Shown: positions 33,481-43,200, numbered from the stretch's first letter. The stretch is 58,192 nt of DNA from Alteromonas sp. ALT199 (GCF_018619335.1 NZ_JAHHDX010000003.1:1-58192); one strand, 5' to 3'. Notes: generated by a model from the letters alone, not told the origin. Numbers and translations: made by a program.

Positions 33481-33741
33481 CATTAAAAACCACCAAAAAT
33501 CCCGCACTTTTATTCCCGTCAAAATAATATAGACAGGTCAGAAATAAAGATCCTCTACAGTTTGAAAAAATATTTTTATTTTGTCGAAAAAGGTTTGTTT
33601 TTTAATATCTTGCGTTCTATAAAACATGCAGCTGGCCGCAAATGAGTCAGTGTTGAAGGTATAAAACAACAACCTCTCGAAATACTTTTTTATTGTGTGA
33701 ATAACGCTGAAAGTGTTTTAGAGAAAATCCGGGAAACCACC
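33481..33741. other. AT-rich leader of the first TonB-dependent receptor
   Basis: No gene is visible here. The ATG at 33742 is taken as the receptor start because GGGAAACCACC precedes it and a signal peptide follows. The frame is open back to 33697, without a better start. The leader contains ATATCTTGC (33607-33615), which also occurs just before the coding part of the second receptor, a possible shared promoter word but too short to be sure. Confidence 0.3.
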
Positions 33742-36312
33742 ATGAATACATCCTTGTCTTTATTGACCAAAAACGTGCGCGGCGTATTAGCTGCATCTGC
33801 CGCGTTTTCAGTAATGGCTACAGCACCTGTTTATGCGCAAGAAGCAGAAGAGAGTGCTAAAGCTGAAGATTATGAACAAATCGCCGTCGTTGGTTCGCGT
33901 GCAGCGCCTCGCTCTGTAGCAGACTCAGCCGTTCCAATTGATATTATTTCTGACGAAGAGTTCAAGCAGCAGGGTGCCACAGATATGGTATCTATGATGC
34001 AAACTGTTGTTCCGTCTTTTAACGTAAACGACCAGCCTATCAACGATGCATCAACGCTAGTTCGCCCTGCAAACCTTCGCGGCATGGCATCAGACCATAC
34101 GCTAGTACTTGTTAACGGTAAACGACGTCACCGTTCTGCGGTAATTACTTTCCTAGGTGGCGGTCTTTCAGACGGTGCACAGGGCCCTGATATTTCTGTA
34201 ATCCCAGCCGCGGCACTTAAGCAGGTGGAAGTACTTCGTGACGGTGCAGCAGCACAATACGGCTCAGATGCTATTGCAGGTGTAATTAACTTCGTACTGA
34301 ATGACGCGTCGGAAGGCGGTACATTTGAAGCTCGCTATGGTTCTTTCTACGAAGGCGATGGCGACATGATTCAGCTGTCAGGTAACGTAGGTCTTCCACT
34401 ATCTGACAAAGGTTTTATTAATCTTTCAGCCGAATACCGTACTGCTGACGATACTTCGCGTAGCATCCAGCGTGACGATGCGGCAGCGCTTGTCGCAGCA
34501 GGTAATACCTTCGTTGCGGACCCAGCACAAATTTGGGGTTCCCCTGAAATTAAGCATGACATCAAGCTTTTTGCTAACGCAGGTGTTGAGCTTTCTGATA
34601 CTTCAGAAGCATATATATTTGGTAACTTCGCCGAGCGTGAAGTTGAAGGCGGATTTTATTATCGTAACCCACATAACCGAGGTGGTGTAAACGATGGTGG
34701 TACAAATGAAGATGGTGAGCAACTACTTCTTGTTGGTGATTTAACTGGTGATATGTCAGGTAATTGTCCAACTGATATCGTGGTTGGCGATAACGTTCTA
34801 GAAAACCCGACCTACATCAACCAGGTACAGAACAATCCAGATTGTTTCGCGTTTAACGAAATTCTTCCAGGTGGGTTCACACCTCGATTCGGCGGTACGG
34901 TAACGGATATGTCTCTTGTCTTTGGTACGAAAGGCGAGTTAGATAACGATATTACGTACGACGTAAGTTTAAATCTTGGCCAAAACGAAGTTGATTTTGC
35001 TATTAGCAACACAATTAACCCGTCTCTTGGTCCAGACACGCCAACGTCGTTTAGCCCAGGTCGTTATACGCAGTCTGAGCAAACACTTGATATTGATTTT
35101 ACAAAACCTTTCGATGTTGGTTTGTATGAGCCGCTATTCGTGGCAACTGGCTTCCAATACCGCAACGAAAGTTATGAGAGCGTTGCAGGTGATACTGCCT
35201 CTTATGAAATAGGTCCGCTGGCGACACAAGGCTTTGGCATTGGCTCAAATGGTTTCCCTGGCTTGGCGGCCAATAGCCAAGGTCGTGTGTCCCGCAACAA
35301 CATCGCGCTTTACATTGATGCAGAAGCCTATATCACGGAAAACTTCATGCTAGCCGGTGCGCTACGTTACGAAGATTACTCTGACTTTGGTGATACCACG
35401 AAAGGTAAGATTGCTTTCCGTTGGCAAGCGCTAGAGAACATTGCGTTTCGTGGTGCGTTCTCAACGGGCTTTAAAGCGCCTACACTCGGTCAAAGTAACG
35501 TTCGTAACGTAACCACTGCGTTCGGTACCGGTGGTCAACTTATTGACCGCGCGACGCTACCACCAACTGACCCAGTATCACAGCTTAAAGGTGGCGAGCA
35601 GCTAACGCCTGAAGAGTCAGAAAGTATTACATTTGGTGTGGTAGCAGACTTTGAAAATGGTTTATTCATTACTGCTGACTACTACAACATCGAGCTGACT
35701 GACCGCATTAGTACGGCATCTGGTATTGCCTTGACTGAAGACGATATTGCAGCACTTCTTGCGCAAGGCATTAATGATGCATCTAGCTTCCAAGAGATCA
35801 GCTTCTTTACTAATGACTTCGATACAACCACCGAAGGCCTTGATGTAGTAGCGAACTACTCTATGGAGATGTTGGGCGGCGAGACTAAGTTCTCTCTTGC
35901 GTATAACTGGACATCTACAGAAGTTGATCGCGCGTCAGAGAACATCTCTGACTTCCGTATTCGCATGCTAGAAGATAACCTTCCAGCGGTGCGCTACAGT
36001 GCAACAGCAAATCACACAAACGGTGATTGGCGCTTCCTTGCACGTATGAACTATTACGGCAGCATCTTCGAAGACCACTTAGACTCTGCATTACCTATTG
36101 ATAAAGTGGGCTCAGAGATTACAGTTGACCTTGAAGTAGCATATAACTTCACAGAACAGTTAACCGTGACAGTAGGCGCGAAAAACGCCTTTGATGAATA
36201 CCCAGATGAAAATACACAGTATGCCGGTATCGCAGGTTCGTTGTACCCAACAACCTCGCCAATCGGTATCAACGGTGGCTTCTATTATCTAAGAGGTGTT
36301 TACACTTTTTAA
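33742..36312 (+). CDS. TonB-dependent outer-membrane receptor (no STN domain)
   Basis: A ligand-gated outer-membrane transporter powered by TonB. The signal peptide ends at APVYAQ; the TonB-box-like EQIAVVGSR follows, then the plug domain (PIDIISDEEFKQQGATDMVSMMQ, LRGMASDHTLVLVNGKRRH, QVEVLRDGAAAQYGSDAIAGVINFVL) and a 22-strand barrel ending in the C-terminal aromatic YYLRGVYTF. It lacks the N-terminal STN domain. Its plug is strongly similar to that of the receptor at 38192, so the two are paralogues. The substrate is unknown. A strong terminator (36358-36384) separates it from the sigma factor gene. Confidence 0.93.
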   Translation: MNTSLSLLTKNVRGVLAASAAFSVMATAPVYAQEAEESAKAEDYEQIAVVGSRAAPRSVADSAVPIDIISDEEFKQQGATDMVSMMQTVVPSFNVNDQPINDASTLVRPANLRGMASDHTLVLVNGKRRHRSAVITFLGGGLSDGAQGPDISVIPAAALKQVEVLRDGAAAQYGSDAIAGVINFVLNDASEGGTFEARYGSFYEGDGDMIQLSGNVGLPLSDKGFINLSAEYRTADDTSRSIQRDDAAALVAAGNTFVADPAQIWGSPEIKHDIKLFANAGVELSDTSEAYIFGNFAEREVEGGFYYRNPHNRGGVNDGGTNEDGEQLLLVGDLTGDMSGNCPTDIVVGDNVLENPTYINQVQNNPDCFAFNEILPGGFTPRFGGTVTDMSLVFGTKGELDNDITYDVSLNLGQNEVDFAISNTINPSLGPDTPTSFSPGRYTQSEQTLDIDFTKPFDVGLYEPLFVATGFQYRNESYESVAGDTASYEIGPLATQGFGIGSNGFPGLAANSQGRVSRNNIALYIDAEAYITENFMLAGALRYEDYSDFGDTTKGKIAFRWQALENIAFRGAFSTGFKAPTLGQSNVRNVTTAFGTGGQLIDRATLPPTDPVSQLKGGEQLTPEESESITFGVVADFENGLFITADYYNIELTDRISTASGIALTEDDIAALLAQGINDASSFQEISFFTNDFDTTTEGLDVVANYSMEMLGGETKFSLAYNWTSTEVDRASENISDFRIRMLEDNLPAVRYSATANHTNGDWRFLARMNYYGSIFEDHLDSALPIDKVGSEITVDLEVAYNFTEQLTVTVGAKNAFDEYPDENTQYAGIAGSLYPTTSPIGINGGFYYLRGVYTF

Positions 36313-36357
36313 TCGCTAGTCTTAGCGAAAACAACTTTCACAAATGTTTCGACGTGG

Positions 36358-36384
36358 AGGGGAGCATTAGCTCCCCTTTTATTT
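36358..36384 (+). terminator. Intrinsic terminator after the first TonB receptor
   Basis: AGGGGAGC and GCTCCCCT form a perfect 8-bp stem with an ATTA loop followed by TTTT and a further T-rich run. It isolates the receptor from the sigma factor gene that begins 22 nt beyond. Confidence 0.85.
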
Positions 36385-36405
36385 TATATTTCGAACATCA
36401 TTTGC

Positions 36406-37035
36406 GTGAAAAGTATTGAAGAAACAGGCATTATTGATGCCATTGTAAGCAATTCGAAACACACAACTTTTATTATTATGACAAGAAAGTCGACAGTAGC
36501 TGAAACCTTTTTAAAATACCGCTCGAAGTTAATGCGCGCGGTAGGTTCTATTGTTGGCGCCGACGACATTGAAGATATCGTGCAAGAAGCTTTTATAAAG
36601 AGCTATGAAGCCGAATTAAAACAAGAAATACAATATGAGCGGACATACATGCTCAAAACGGCGCGTAACTTAGCGCTAAACCATGTTGCAAAAGCTGAAA
36701 ACAAAAATAAGCAGCTGGACGACATGGATATTTTGCCTTACGAGCTTGTTGGGCACAGTTTAGAAAAGAATGTAGAAAGTAAAGAGCGCTTTATTCACTT
36801 TTGCCGAGCGACAGACACATTGTCAGCTGATGTAAAACGCGTATTTTTACTTAAGAAAGTATATGGCATGCGACAAAAAGAGATTGCAGAGCTTGTGGGG
36901 CTTAGCGAAAGTACCGTAGAAAAGCATGTCGCTAAAGGTTTAATGATGTGCTCTAGGTATTTAGCTGAGCTTTCAAATGACAGTGCACCTTCCAGTGCAA
37001 CTGCTACCGCGACTCAGGACATAAGCAGTAGTTAA
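36406..37035 (+). CDS. ECF RNA polymerase sigma factor (FecI-like)
   Basis: Extracytoplasmic-function sigma factor of the iron-signalling type. Region 2 is seen in FLKYRSKLMRAVGSIVGADDIEDIVQEAFIKSYEA (the DIVQEAF motif) and region 4 in LSADVKRVFLLKKVYGMRQKEIAELVGLSESTVEKHVAKGL (the helix-turn-helix). The frame opens with a GTG at 36406 lacking a ribosome-binding site; the ATG at 36478 (MTRKSTVAETF) is an equally plausible start and fits most FecI-like proteins better. The gene is followed after 1 nt by its FecR-type anti-sigma factor, so the pair is co-transcribed. It should transcribe the adjoining TonB receptor genes. Confidence 0.9.
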   Translation: MKSIEETGIIDAIVSNSKHTTFIIMTRKSTVAETFLKYRSKLMRAVGSIVGADDIEDIVQEAFIKSYEAELKQEIQYERTYMLKTARNLALNHVAKAENKNKQLDDMDILPYELVGHSLEKNVESKERFIHFCRATDTLSADVKRVFLLKKVYGMRQKEIAELVGLSESTVEKHVAKGLMMCSRYLAELSNDSAPSSATATATQDISSS

Positions 37036-37036
37036 C

Positions 37037-38092
37037 ATGAACAATATTCGCCAGTTTTCAAGCAAAGAAGATATCCAAGAGCAAGCGTGCCTCTGGGTAA
37101 GCCGTCTCGATCGCGGTTTAAAAAGTGACGAAAAAGTAGAGCTAAACACATGGTTGGCTGAGAGTAATGCGCATCGCCAGGCTTTATTAGATGCCGCAAG
37201 CTTGTGGGACGACATGTCGGTGCTTAATGAGTTAAGCGGTTTGTTCCCGCAATCAACTGCGCGACAGGCTTCTAAAAAACATACCCTACCAAAAACAGCT
37301 GTATGGGGTATTGCTGCCACATTTTTAGTAATGGCTATCGCTGTTGGCGTTGTTGTTCAGCGCACATGGTTAAATAGCACACCTGAATTTGCTGCTGTAA
37401 GCCAGAAAGTGCAAACAGGGGTAGGTGAACAGAAAAATGTCACCCTAGCCGATGGCTCTAAGCTTCACTTGAATACCAACTCAACGGTAACGGTCGATTT
37501 CACTTCTACGGCGCGTAACATAGTACTGTTAAAAGGTGAGGCTCACTTTGAAGTGGCCCACGATAAAACCCGACCATTTTCTGTAACTGCAGGAAATAAT
37601 ACCGTTACAGCAGTAGGTACCGCGTTTAATATGCAGTATGTTGACGACAACGCATTTGAACTCGTTGTTACCGATGGCAAAGTGTTAGTTAAAGATCGTT
37701 TTAAAGCGTCATCATCAAATGAATCTTTGTTTGGTAAGCGCCCTGTTACTGAAGAAGGGCTGTTGATGTTTGCAGGAGAAAAAGCCACCGTTTTGGGCAA
37801 AGTAGAAGCTCGTGAAAGCATGTCACAAGATGAAATTGACGATGATTTAGCGTGGCAGCAAGGCATGATTGTTTTCAAGGGAGAGCCGCTTGAATCTGTG
37901 CTTCTAGAGATTGGACGATACACGCCTGTTCGTTTTCATATCTCTGACGATAGCTTACGTAAACGCAGAGTTGCAGGCTATTTTAAAGTGGGAGATATAG
38001 ACGGTTTGCTATCAGCACTCGAAAGCAGTTTCAACATCAATTACGAAAAGGTTACAGAAACCACAATCGAACTTACGTTGGCGAAAAGTTAA
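37037..38092 (+). CDS. FecR-type anti-sigma/signal-relay membrane protein
   Basis: A 351-residue inner-membrane protein. The N-terminal cytoplasmic domain (QEQACLWVSRLDRGLKSDEKVELNTWLAESNAHRQALLDAASLWDDM) is the DUF4880 sigma-binding region; one transmembrane helix follows (AVWGIAATFLVMAIAVGVVV, about residues 93-112); the periplasmic FecR domain has GVGEQKNVTLADGSKLHLNTNSTVTVDF and GEAHFEVAHDKTRPFSV; a C-terminal STN-like domain (KGEPLESVLLEIGRYTPVRFHIS...RRVAGYFKVGDIDGLLSALE) would touch the signalling receptor. It starts 1 nt after the sigma factor stop. Confidence 0.92.
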   Translation: MNNIRQFSSKEDIQEQACLWVSRLDRGLKSDEKVELNTWLAESNAHRQALLDAASLWDDMSVLNELSGLFPQSTARQASKKHTLPKTAVWGIAATFLVMAIAVGVVVQRTWLNSTPEFAAVSQKVQTGVGEQKNVTLADGSKLHLNTNSTVTVDFTSTARNIVLLKGEAHFEVAHDKTRPFSVTAGNNTVTAVGTAFNMQYVDDNAFELVVTDGKVLVKDRFKASSSNESLFGKRPVTEEGLLMFAGEKATVLGKVEARESMSQDEIDDDLAWQQGMIVFKGEPLESVLLEIGRYTPVRFHISDDSLRKRRVAGYFKVGDIDGLLSALESSFNINYEKVTETTIELTLAKS

Positions 38093-38191
38093 TTATTTCT
38101 GAAAGATAGGTGCTATGAGTTATTCCTTGATGGCATCAATTTATTTAATGTGACAATATAATTAAAATAATAAGTACATCGATTTTATATC

Positions 38192-41100
38192 TTGCACAAC
38201 GGCAATTTTGCGATAAGCAGGCAAACTAAAAAAACAATAGAAAAGCTGCATGCTCTTGCATGTTCGGCCAGTTTTTTTTCGCGAGAAAGAATGTTGAAGC
38301 TTTCCTATTTTCCGCTCGGATCGCCGTTACATATTGCCTCGGGTATATGTCTATTTTTATCCACAAGCCAATCACTTTATGCGCAAGAGGAAAGCCGTTC
38401 GAATTTTAAAGATCACTCAGCACCTGAAAGCCTGCCGGTACCCGCGCCCGGCGCTTTTAATTTCTCTATCCCTGCGCAAAACGCAAATGAAGCGTTAACT
38501 GAATTAGCTAAACAAGCCAACACTACTCTACTGTTCCCTTTCGACTTAGCGAAAAAAGTAACAACCAATGCGCTTAACGGCACCTTTACATTGAATGAAG
38601 CCTTGGCTCAACTCCTTGATGGAACCGAGTTGGCGGTAGTAGAAGATGAAAGTGGGTTACTCAGCATTCGCTCTCGCGCTTCGTTGCTAGCTAAAAGTGA
38701 ACAGCCTGCTGTCAGTGAACAATCGGATGACGAGGGTAAGAATGGGCTCGAAAAAATTGCTGTGGTTGGTACGCGCAATTCTCCTCGCAGCGCAATCGAC
38801 TCGGCGGTTCCTCTTGATGTTATTGGTGCAGAAACACTGAGTTCGCAAGGCAACAGTGACGTCCTTTCCATGTTAAGCGTCATGGTTCCTTCACTTAACG
38901 TGAACGACCAGCCCATTAATGACGCTAGCAGCTTGGTAAGGCCTGCTAATTTAAGAGGCATGTCTTCAGATCACACTTTACTGTTGTTAAATGGCAAGCG
39001 TCGACATCGTTCTGCAGTTATCACATTTTTAGGCGGCGGTTTATCTGATGGTGCTCAAGGTCCCGATATATCCGTTATTCCTGCTTATGCGTTAAAGCAG
39101 GTGGAGGTACTTCGAGATGGGGCTTCAGCTCAGTATGGCTCTGATGCGATAGCAGGTGTTATCAATTTCGTGCTCAAAGATGCCCGTGAGGGCGGAAGCG
39201 TTGCGCTAAAATTTGGCGCTTACAGTGAAGGCGATGGTGACTTGTTTCAAGTGCAGCTAAATAAGGGCTTTGCATTTGGAGATAATGGCTTTCTAAACGC
39301 AACCGCAGAGTACCGGCAGCAAAATGGTACATCGCGCTCGGTGCAGCGAGATGATGCCCAAGGGCTATTGGAACAAGGGAATAGTTTTATCGCCTCGCCA
39401 TCTCAGATTTGGGGGGCGCTTGATGTTAACGAAGATATCAAACTTGCCCTCAATGCAGGTGCTGATATTTCAAAAACGTCCCATTTTTATAGTTTTGCGA
39501 CCGCCGCGAGAAGAGAAATAAACGGAGGGTTTTATTTTCGAAACCCGCAAACTCGCGAAGGTGTATTTAGCCGAACAAATCCAAGTACCGGTGAAAGCCG
39601 CCTTATTGTTGCTGATTTAGATGGACTAGACAATGGTATAGCGTGCCCTTCAATTACCTTATCGAATGACAACGTACTTGAAAACACGAACTATCAGCTT
39701 ATTGCGGATAACACGACAGCACTTGGAGCTAATTGCTTCGCCTTCAATGAGTGGTTCCCTGGTGGTTTTACTCCTCGGTTTGGTGGAACGATAACCGATG
39801 CCTCTATTGCAATGGGGGTTCAGCATGAATTGCCCAAAGGTTGGGCGATGGATATCAGTGCCACCATAGGCTATAGCGATATTGAGTATACTATATCGAA
39901 TACGGTCAACCCTTCACTGGGCCAGCAAAGTCCAACGGCCTTTTCGCCGGGCGGGGTATCGCAAGTAGAACGCACACTCAATCTGGATTTCACGAAACTG
40001 ATCCAAACCATTTTTGACGACCCGGTGAGCATTGCTGCTGGGGTTGAATGGCGAAAAGAGACGTATTTCCAAAAAGCAGGAGATGAAGCCTCGTATATCG
40101 CTGGCCCTTTCGCTTTAGAACCACCGATAGGCTTAAGCGAAGGCTTTTCTATAGGCTCTAACGGCTTTCCAGGTTATCAGCCCCAATCTGCTGGTCACTG
40201 GAGTCGCAGCAATTGGGCTGTGTATGCCGATTTGGAATTTTACGCGACTGAAGATTGGCAGTTTGGTGTAGCAACGCGAGTAGAGCATTTCAGTGATTTC
40301 GGGTCAACATTTGATGGAAAGCTAACTACGCGCTACACACTTAACGATATGTTTGCACTGCGAGGTTCTGTAAATACGGGCTTTAAAGCTCCGACTGTGG
40401 GCCAAAGTAATGTTATAAATGTAACTACTGCCTATGGCCTTAACGGCTTGGAAGACCAAGCAACGTTACCACCAACCGATCTTATTTCGCTACAGTTGGG
40501 CGCTACGCCGCTTACCCCTGAAGAATCAGTAAACTTTAGCTTGGGTTTAGTTATGCAAGCTAGTGATAACTTTTTTGCTACGCTCGATTATTTTAATATT
40601 CGCCTTTCCGATAGGATCAGTACTACATCGGCCATCCCCTTAACCGATGACGACGTAAACGCGCTTATTGCGCAAGGGCGTCCCGATGCTGCAAGGTATA
40701 ATTCAGCTAAGTATTTTACTAATGATTTTGACACAAAAACACAAGGTTTAGATGTAGTTGTTAACTACAATTTCACGTTTAACGACTGGTCAAATTCTTT
40801 GTTAGTTGCCTACAATTGGACAGATACGCAAGTCGAACGATTAACTCTGTATCCGGTACTGACAGATGGCGAAATACAACTTCTGCCGAATTTAACCGAG
40901 GCTCGAGTACGAATGTTAGAGGATAATCTGCCAGCGCACCGAGGCAGTGTTACGCTAGAGCAGTCATTGGATAAGTGGGCATTCACTTGGCGTTTAAATT
41001 ACTACGCTAAATTTTATGAAGATCATCTTGATGCTTCGGCTGGTCTAGATATTTACGGTAGCGCGCTAACCACCTTTGATGCTCAATTCTCTTGGAAAGT

Positions 41101-41263
41101 GTTGCCTGACACTCAGCTTACTTTCGGTGCGCAGAATTTGTTTGATGCGTTGCCAGATGAAAACCCGTTTCAAGGTGAGGTTGGGGCGCTTTATCCACCA
41201 ACATCCCCTGGCGGTATTAATGGCGCATTTTACTATGCAGGTGTTGAATACAGCTTTAAATAG
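38192..41263 (+). CDS. TonB-dependent receptor with N-terminal STN signalling domain (FecA-like transducer)
   Basis: Besides the plug and barrel it carries, after the signal peptide, the secretin/TonB short N-terminal domain (FSIPAQNANEALTELAKQANTTLLFPFDL...LNEALAQLLDGTELAVVED), the hallmark of receptors that signal to FecR and the sigma factor. A TonB-box-like EKIAVVGTR follows. The plug is almost the same as in the receptor at 33742 (for example NDQPINDASSLVRPANLRGM and RRHRSAVITFLGGGLSDGAQ). The ORF opens with a TTG at 38192; the ATG at 38291 (MLKLSYFPLG) gives a tidier signal peptide and may be the true start. The ligand is unknown. Confidence 0.92.
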   Translation: MHNGNFAISRQTKKTIEKLHALACSASFFSRERMLKLSYFPLGSPLHIASGICLFLSTSQSLYAQEESRSNFKDHSAPESLPVPAPGAFNFSIPAQNANEALTELAKQANTTLLFPFDLAKKVTTNALNGTFTLNEALAQLLDGTELAVVEDESGLLSIRSRASLLAKSEQPAVSEQSDDEGKNGLEKIAVVGTRNSPRSAIDSAVPLDVIGAETLSSQGNSDVLSMLSVMVPSLNVNDQPINDASSLVRPANLRGMSSDHTLLLLNGKRRHRSAVITFLGGGLSDGAQGPDISVIPAYALKQVEVLRDGASAQYGSDAIAGVINFVLKDAREGGSVALKFGAYSEGDGDLFQVQLNKGFAFGDNGFLNATAEYRQQNGTSRSVQRDDAQGLLEQGNSFIASPSQIWGALDVNEDIKLALNAGADISKTSHFYSFATAARREINGGFYFRNPQTREGVFSRTNPSTGESRLIVADLDGLDNGIACPSITLSNDNVLENTNYQLIADNTTALGANCFAFNEWFPGGFTPRFGGTITDASIAMGVQHELPKGWAMDISATIGYSDIEYTISNTVNPSLGQQSPTAFSPGGVSQVERTLNLDFTKLIQTIFDDPVSIAAGVEWRKETYFQKAGDEASYIAGPFALEPPIGLSEGFSIGSNGFPGYQPQSAGHWSRSNWAVYADLEFYATEDWQFGVATRVEHFSDFGSTFDGKLTTRYTLNDMFALRGSVNTGFKAPTVGQSNVINVTTAYGLNGLEDQATLPPTDLISLQLGATPLTPEESVNFSLGLVMQASDNFFATLDYFNIRLSDRISTTSAIPLTDDDVNALIAQGRPDAARYNSAKYFTNDFDTKTQGLDVVVNYNFTFNDWSNSLLVAYNWTDTQVERLTLYPVLTDGEIQLLPNLTEARVRMLEDNLPAHRGSVTLEQSLDKWAFTWRLNYYAKFYEDHLDASAGLDIYGSALTTFDAQFSWKVLPDTQLTFGAQNLFDALPDENPFQGEVGALYPPTSPGGINGAFYYAGVEYSFK

Positions 41264-41403
41264 CTAATAATATTGACGGAGCTAATTTAAGAAAAGATGA
41301 GGGTGTTAAACCGAGCTTTCCGGGATGAGTAAAGCTTTAGGTTAGATAGATATGGTAAGCTTGTCAGAAATAAGAAGGCGCTTTTTTGCCTTGGTCTTTA
41401 ATA

Positions 41404-41598
41404 TTAACCAACGTCTTTGAAGAGAGATTCGTCAATAATAGTTTGATCGATAATTTGTTGCGCCATATTGATGCACTTGCCGCATTGTGAGCCTAGCTCT
41501 AAATGTTGACGTAACTCACGCATATTCCCCACGCCGTTTTCTTCAACCGCCGCGCGAATGCTTTTATCCGTTACCCCATAGCACATACAAACAAACAT
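41404..41598 (-). CDS. bfd: Bacterioferritin-associated ferredoxin
   Basis: A 64-residue 2Fe-2S protein that reduces and releases iron stored in bacterioferritin. The four cluster cysteines are in the CMCYGVTD motif near the N-terminus and SQCGKCINMAQQ towards the middle, as in E. coli Bfd. The ATG at 41598 is preceded by GGAG at good spacing; the ORF extends one codon further on a TTG. A Fur-box-like sequence lies 22-41 nt upstream, fitting induction under iron limitation. A bacterioferritin gene is not in this window. Confidence 0.93.
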   Translation of the reverse strand: MFVCMCYGVTDKSIRAAVEENGVGNMRELRQHLELGSQCGKCINMAQQIIDQTIIDESLFKDVG

Positions 41599-41620
41599 CA
41601 AACGTACTCCAAATGAATCT

Positions 41621-41639
41621 GTAAATGATAATAATTGTT
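41621..41639. promoter_or_regulatory. Fur-box-like site upstream of bfd
   Basis: GTAAATGATAATAATTGTT matches the 19-bp Fur consensus at 14 of 19 positions by eye. It lies just upstream of the bfd start region (minus strand) and could also reach the divergent peroxiredoxin gene 245 nt away. Confidence 0.65.
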
Positions 41640-41883
41640 ATTCTTTATTTTGGCAAGCAGATAATAGCAAGTTTAATAAACCGCAATTAGGTAATGACTG
41701 GGTAATGACTGAATAACTATTTATGCGGACTAGTATTATTGGTACGAGCAGTAAAAAAACTCATTGTTTAACATTGTTATTTTTGTATTCGTACCTATTT
41801 TCTGAGTAGGAAATTTCTCATCAAAGTGGTTACGCAATGTAATCACTCTTATTATTACAATCCAAATATAAATGGAGAGACTC

Positions 41884-42489
41884 ATGAGCGTATTAGTTGG
41901 CCGTCCAGCCCCTGATTTTACCGCAGCTGCGGTACTTGGTAGTGGTGAAATCGTAGATTCTTTCACACTAAGTGAAGCAATAAAGGGCAAAGCAGCGGTT
42001 GTATTCTTCTACCCACTAGATTTCACTTTCGTATGTCCATCAGAGCTTATCGCTTTCGACAAGCGCTATGACGAGTTCAAAAAGCGCGGTGTTGAAGTCA
42101 TTGGCGTTTCAATCGACTCTCAGTTTTCACATAACGCGTGGAGAAATACCCCAGTAAACCAAGGTGGTATTGGTCCAGTTAAATACACTCTTGTTGCTGA
42201 CGTAAAACATGACATCTGCCAAGCATACGATGTTGAGCACCCTGAAGATGGCGTTGCTTTTCGCGGTTCATTCCTAATCGATGCAGAAGGTATGGTTCGC
42301 CACCAGGTCGTAAACGATCTTCCACTTGGCCGCAACGTTGACGAAATGCTTCGCATGGTCGATGCGCTAGCGTTCCACGAAGAGCATGGCGAAGTTTGCC
42401 CTGCAGGTTGGACTGAAGGTAAATCTGGTATGGACGCATCACCTGAAGGTGTGGCTAAATACCTATCTGAAGAAGCAGATAAGCTATAA
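41884..42489 (+). CDS. Typical 2-Cys peroxiredoxin (AhpC/Prx1 type)
   Basis: Reduces hydrogen peroxide and organic hydroperoxides. The peroxidatic cysteine is C51 in DFTFVCPSE; the resolving cysteine is C172 in HGEVCPAGW, and the C-terminal extension continues in the usual Prx1 fashion. The ATG at 41884 has a GGAGA ribosome-binding site and is preferred to the ORF start four codons upstream. 201 residues. No ahpF-like reductase gene is adjacent, so reduction is probably by thioredoxin or another donor. A terminator at 42514-42542 follows and serves the convergent rnt gene too. Confidence 0.95.
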   Translation: MSVLVGRPAPDFTAAAVLGSGEIVDSFTLSEAIKGKAAVVFFYPLDFTFVCPSELIAFDKRYDEFKKRGVEVIGVSIDSQFSHNAWRNTPVNQGGIGPVKYTLVADVKHDICQAYDVEHPEDGVAFRGSFLIDAEGMVRHQVVNDLPLGRNVDEMLRMVDALAFHEEHGEVCPAGWTEGKSGMDASPEGVAKYLSEEADKL

Positions 42490-42513
42490 GCTAACCTGTT
42501 TAAAGATGATAAG

Positions 42514-42542
42514 AAAACAGCGCCTCATGGCGCTGTTTTTGT
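42514..42542. terminator. Bidirectional terminator between peroxiredoxin gene and rnt
   Basis: AAAACAGCGCC and GGCGCTGTTTT form a perfect 11-bp stem with a TCAT loop; T-rich on the plus side, A-rich upstream so also T-rich on the minus side. It lies between the two convergent stop codons. Confidence 0.85.
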
Positions 42543-42564
42543 TTATGGCGTTTATCGAAAAAAA

Positions 42565-43200
42565 CTATTCTTTACTTTCCACTGGCCAGCCACCTAACGC
42601 CTTATAGCGATTTACCATATAGCAAAATAGCTCAGTGGTTTTCTGTGCATCGTAAAGGGCGCTGTGCGCTTCGTTTTGGTCAAACGATATGCCTGCCGCT
42701 CGGCATGCTTTCACCAATACAGTTTGACCAAGGGCAAGACCTGCAAGGCTAGTTGTATCAAAGGAAACAAATGGATGAAATGGCGTGCGCTTTATGTTGC
42801 AGCGTTCAATCGCAGCATTGACGAAGCTTTGGTCAAACGTTGCGTTGTGAGCAACGATAACTGAACGCTGACAGTCCGCATTTTTTTGTGCCTTGCGAAT
42901 GCCTTTACATAGCTCTTTCATGGCTTCGCTTTCCTCAATAGCACCTCGCAGTGCACAATTCGGGTCAATGCCATTAAATTCTAATGCCGCAGGCTCTAAA
43001 TTAGCGCCCTCAAACGGGTCAATATGGTAGTGAAAGGTTTGATCAGGGTGAAGTAAACCGTCTTCATCCATTTTCACCGTTACCGCTGCTAACTCTAATA
43101 AGGCGTCAGTGCCTGCATTAAATCCGGCCGTTTCTACGTCAATGACAACGGGAAAATAACCTCGAAAGCGCTGGGAAAGAAGGGGCGGGTTGGCAGACAT
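42565..43200 (-). CDS. rnt: Ribonuclease T
   Basis: 3' exonuclease that trims tRNA and other stable RNA 3' ends. The DEDD catalytic residues are in [12 protein letters not shown], in [12 protein letters not shown] and in [12 protein letters not shown]. The start is at the ATG at 43200 ([21 protein letters not shown]) by alignment with E. coli Rnt; the open frame continues 39 codons upstream without homology. 211 residues. In Vibrio and relatives motY lies next to rnt, divergently, as here. Confidence 0.95.
   Translation of the reverse strand: MSANPPLLSQRFRGYFPVVIDVETAGFNAGTDALLELAAVTVKMDEDGLLHPDQTFHYHIDPFEGANLEPAALEFNGIDPNCALRGAIEESEAMKELCKGIRKAQKNADCQRSVIVAHNATFDQSFVNAAIERCNIKRTPFHPFVSFDTTSLAGLALGQTVLVKACRAAGISFDQNEAHSALYDAQKTTELFCYMVNRYKALGGWPVESKE

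Noticed and set aside
33607..38200. Shared word ATATCTTGC ahead of both TonB receptors as an ECF promoter element
   Set aside because: Only nine bases, AT-rich, no shared -35 partner at a fixed distance, and in the second case it overlaps the proposed TTG start. Too weak to call.
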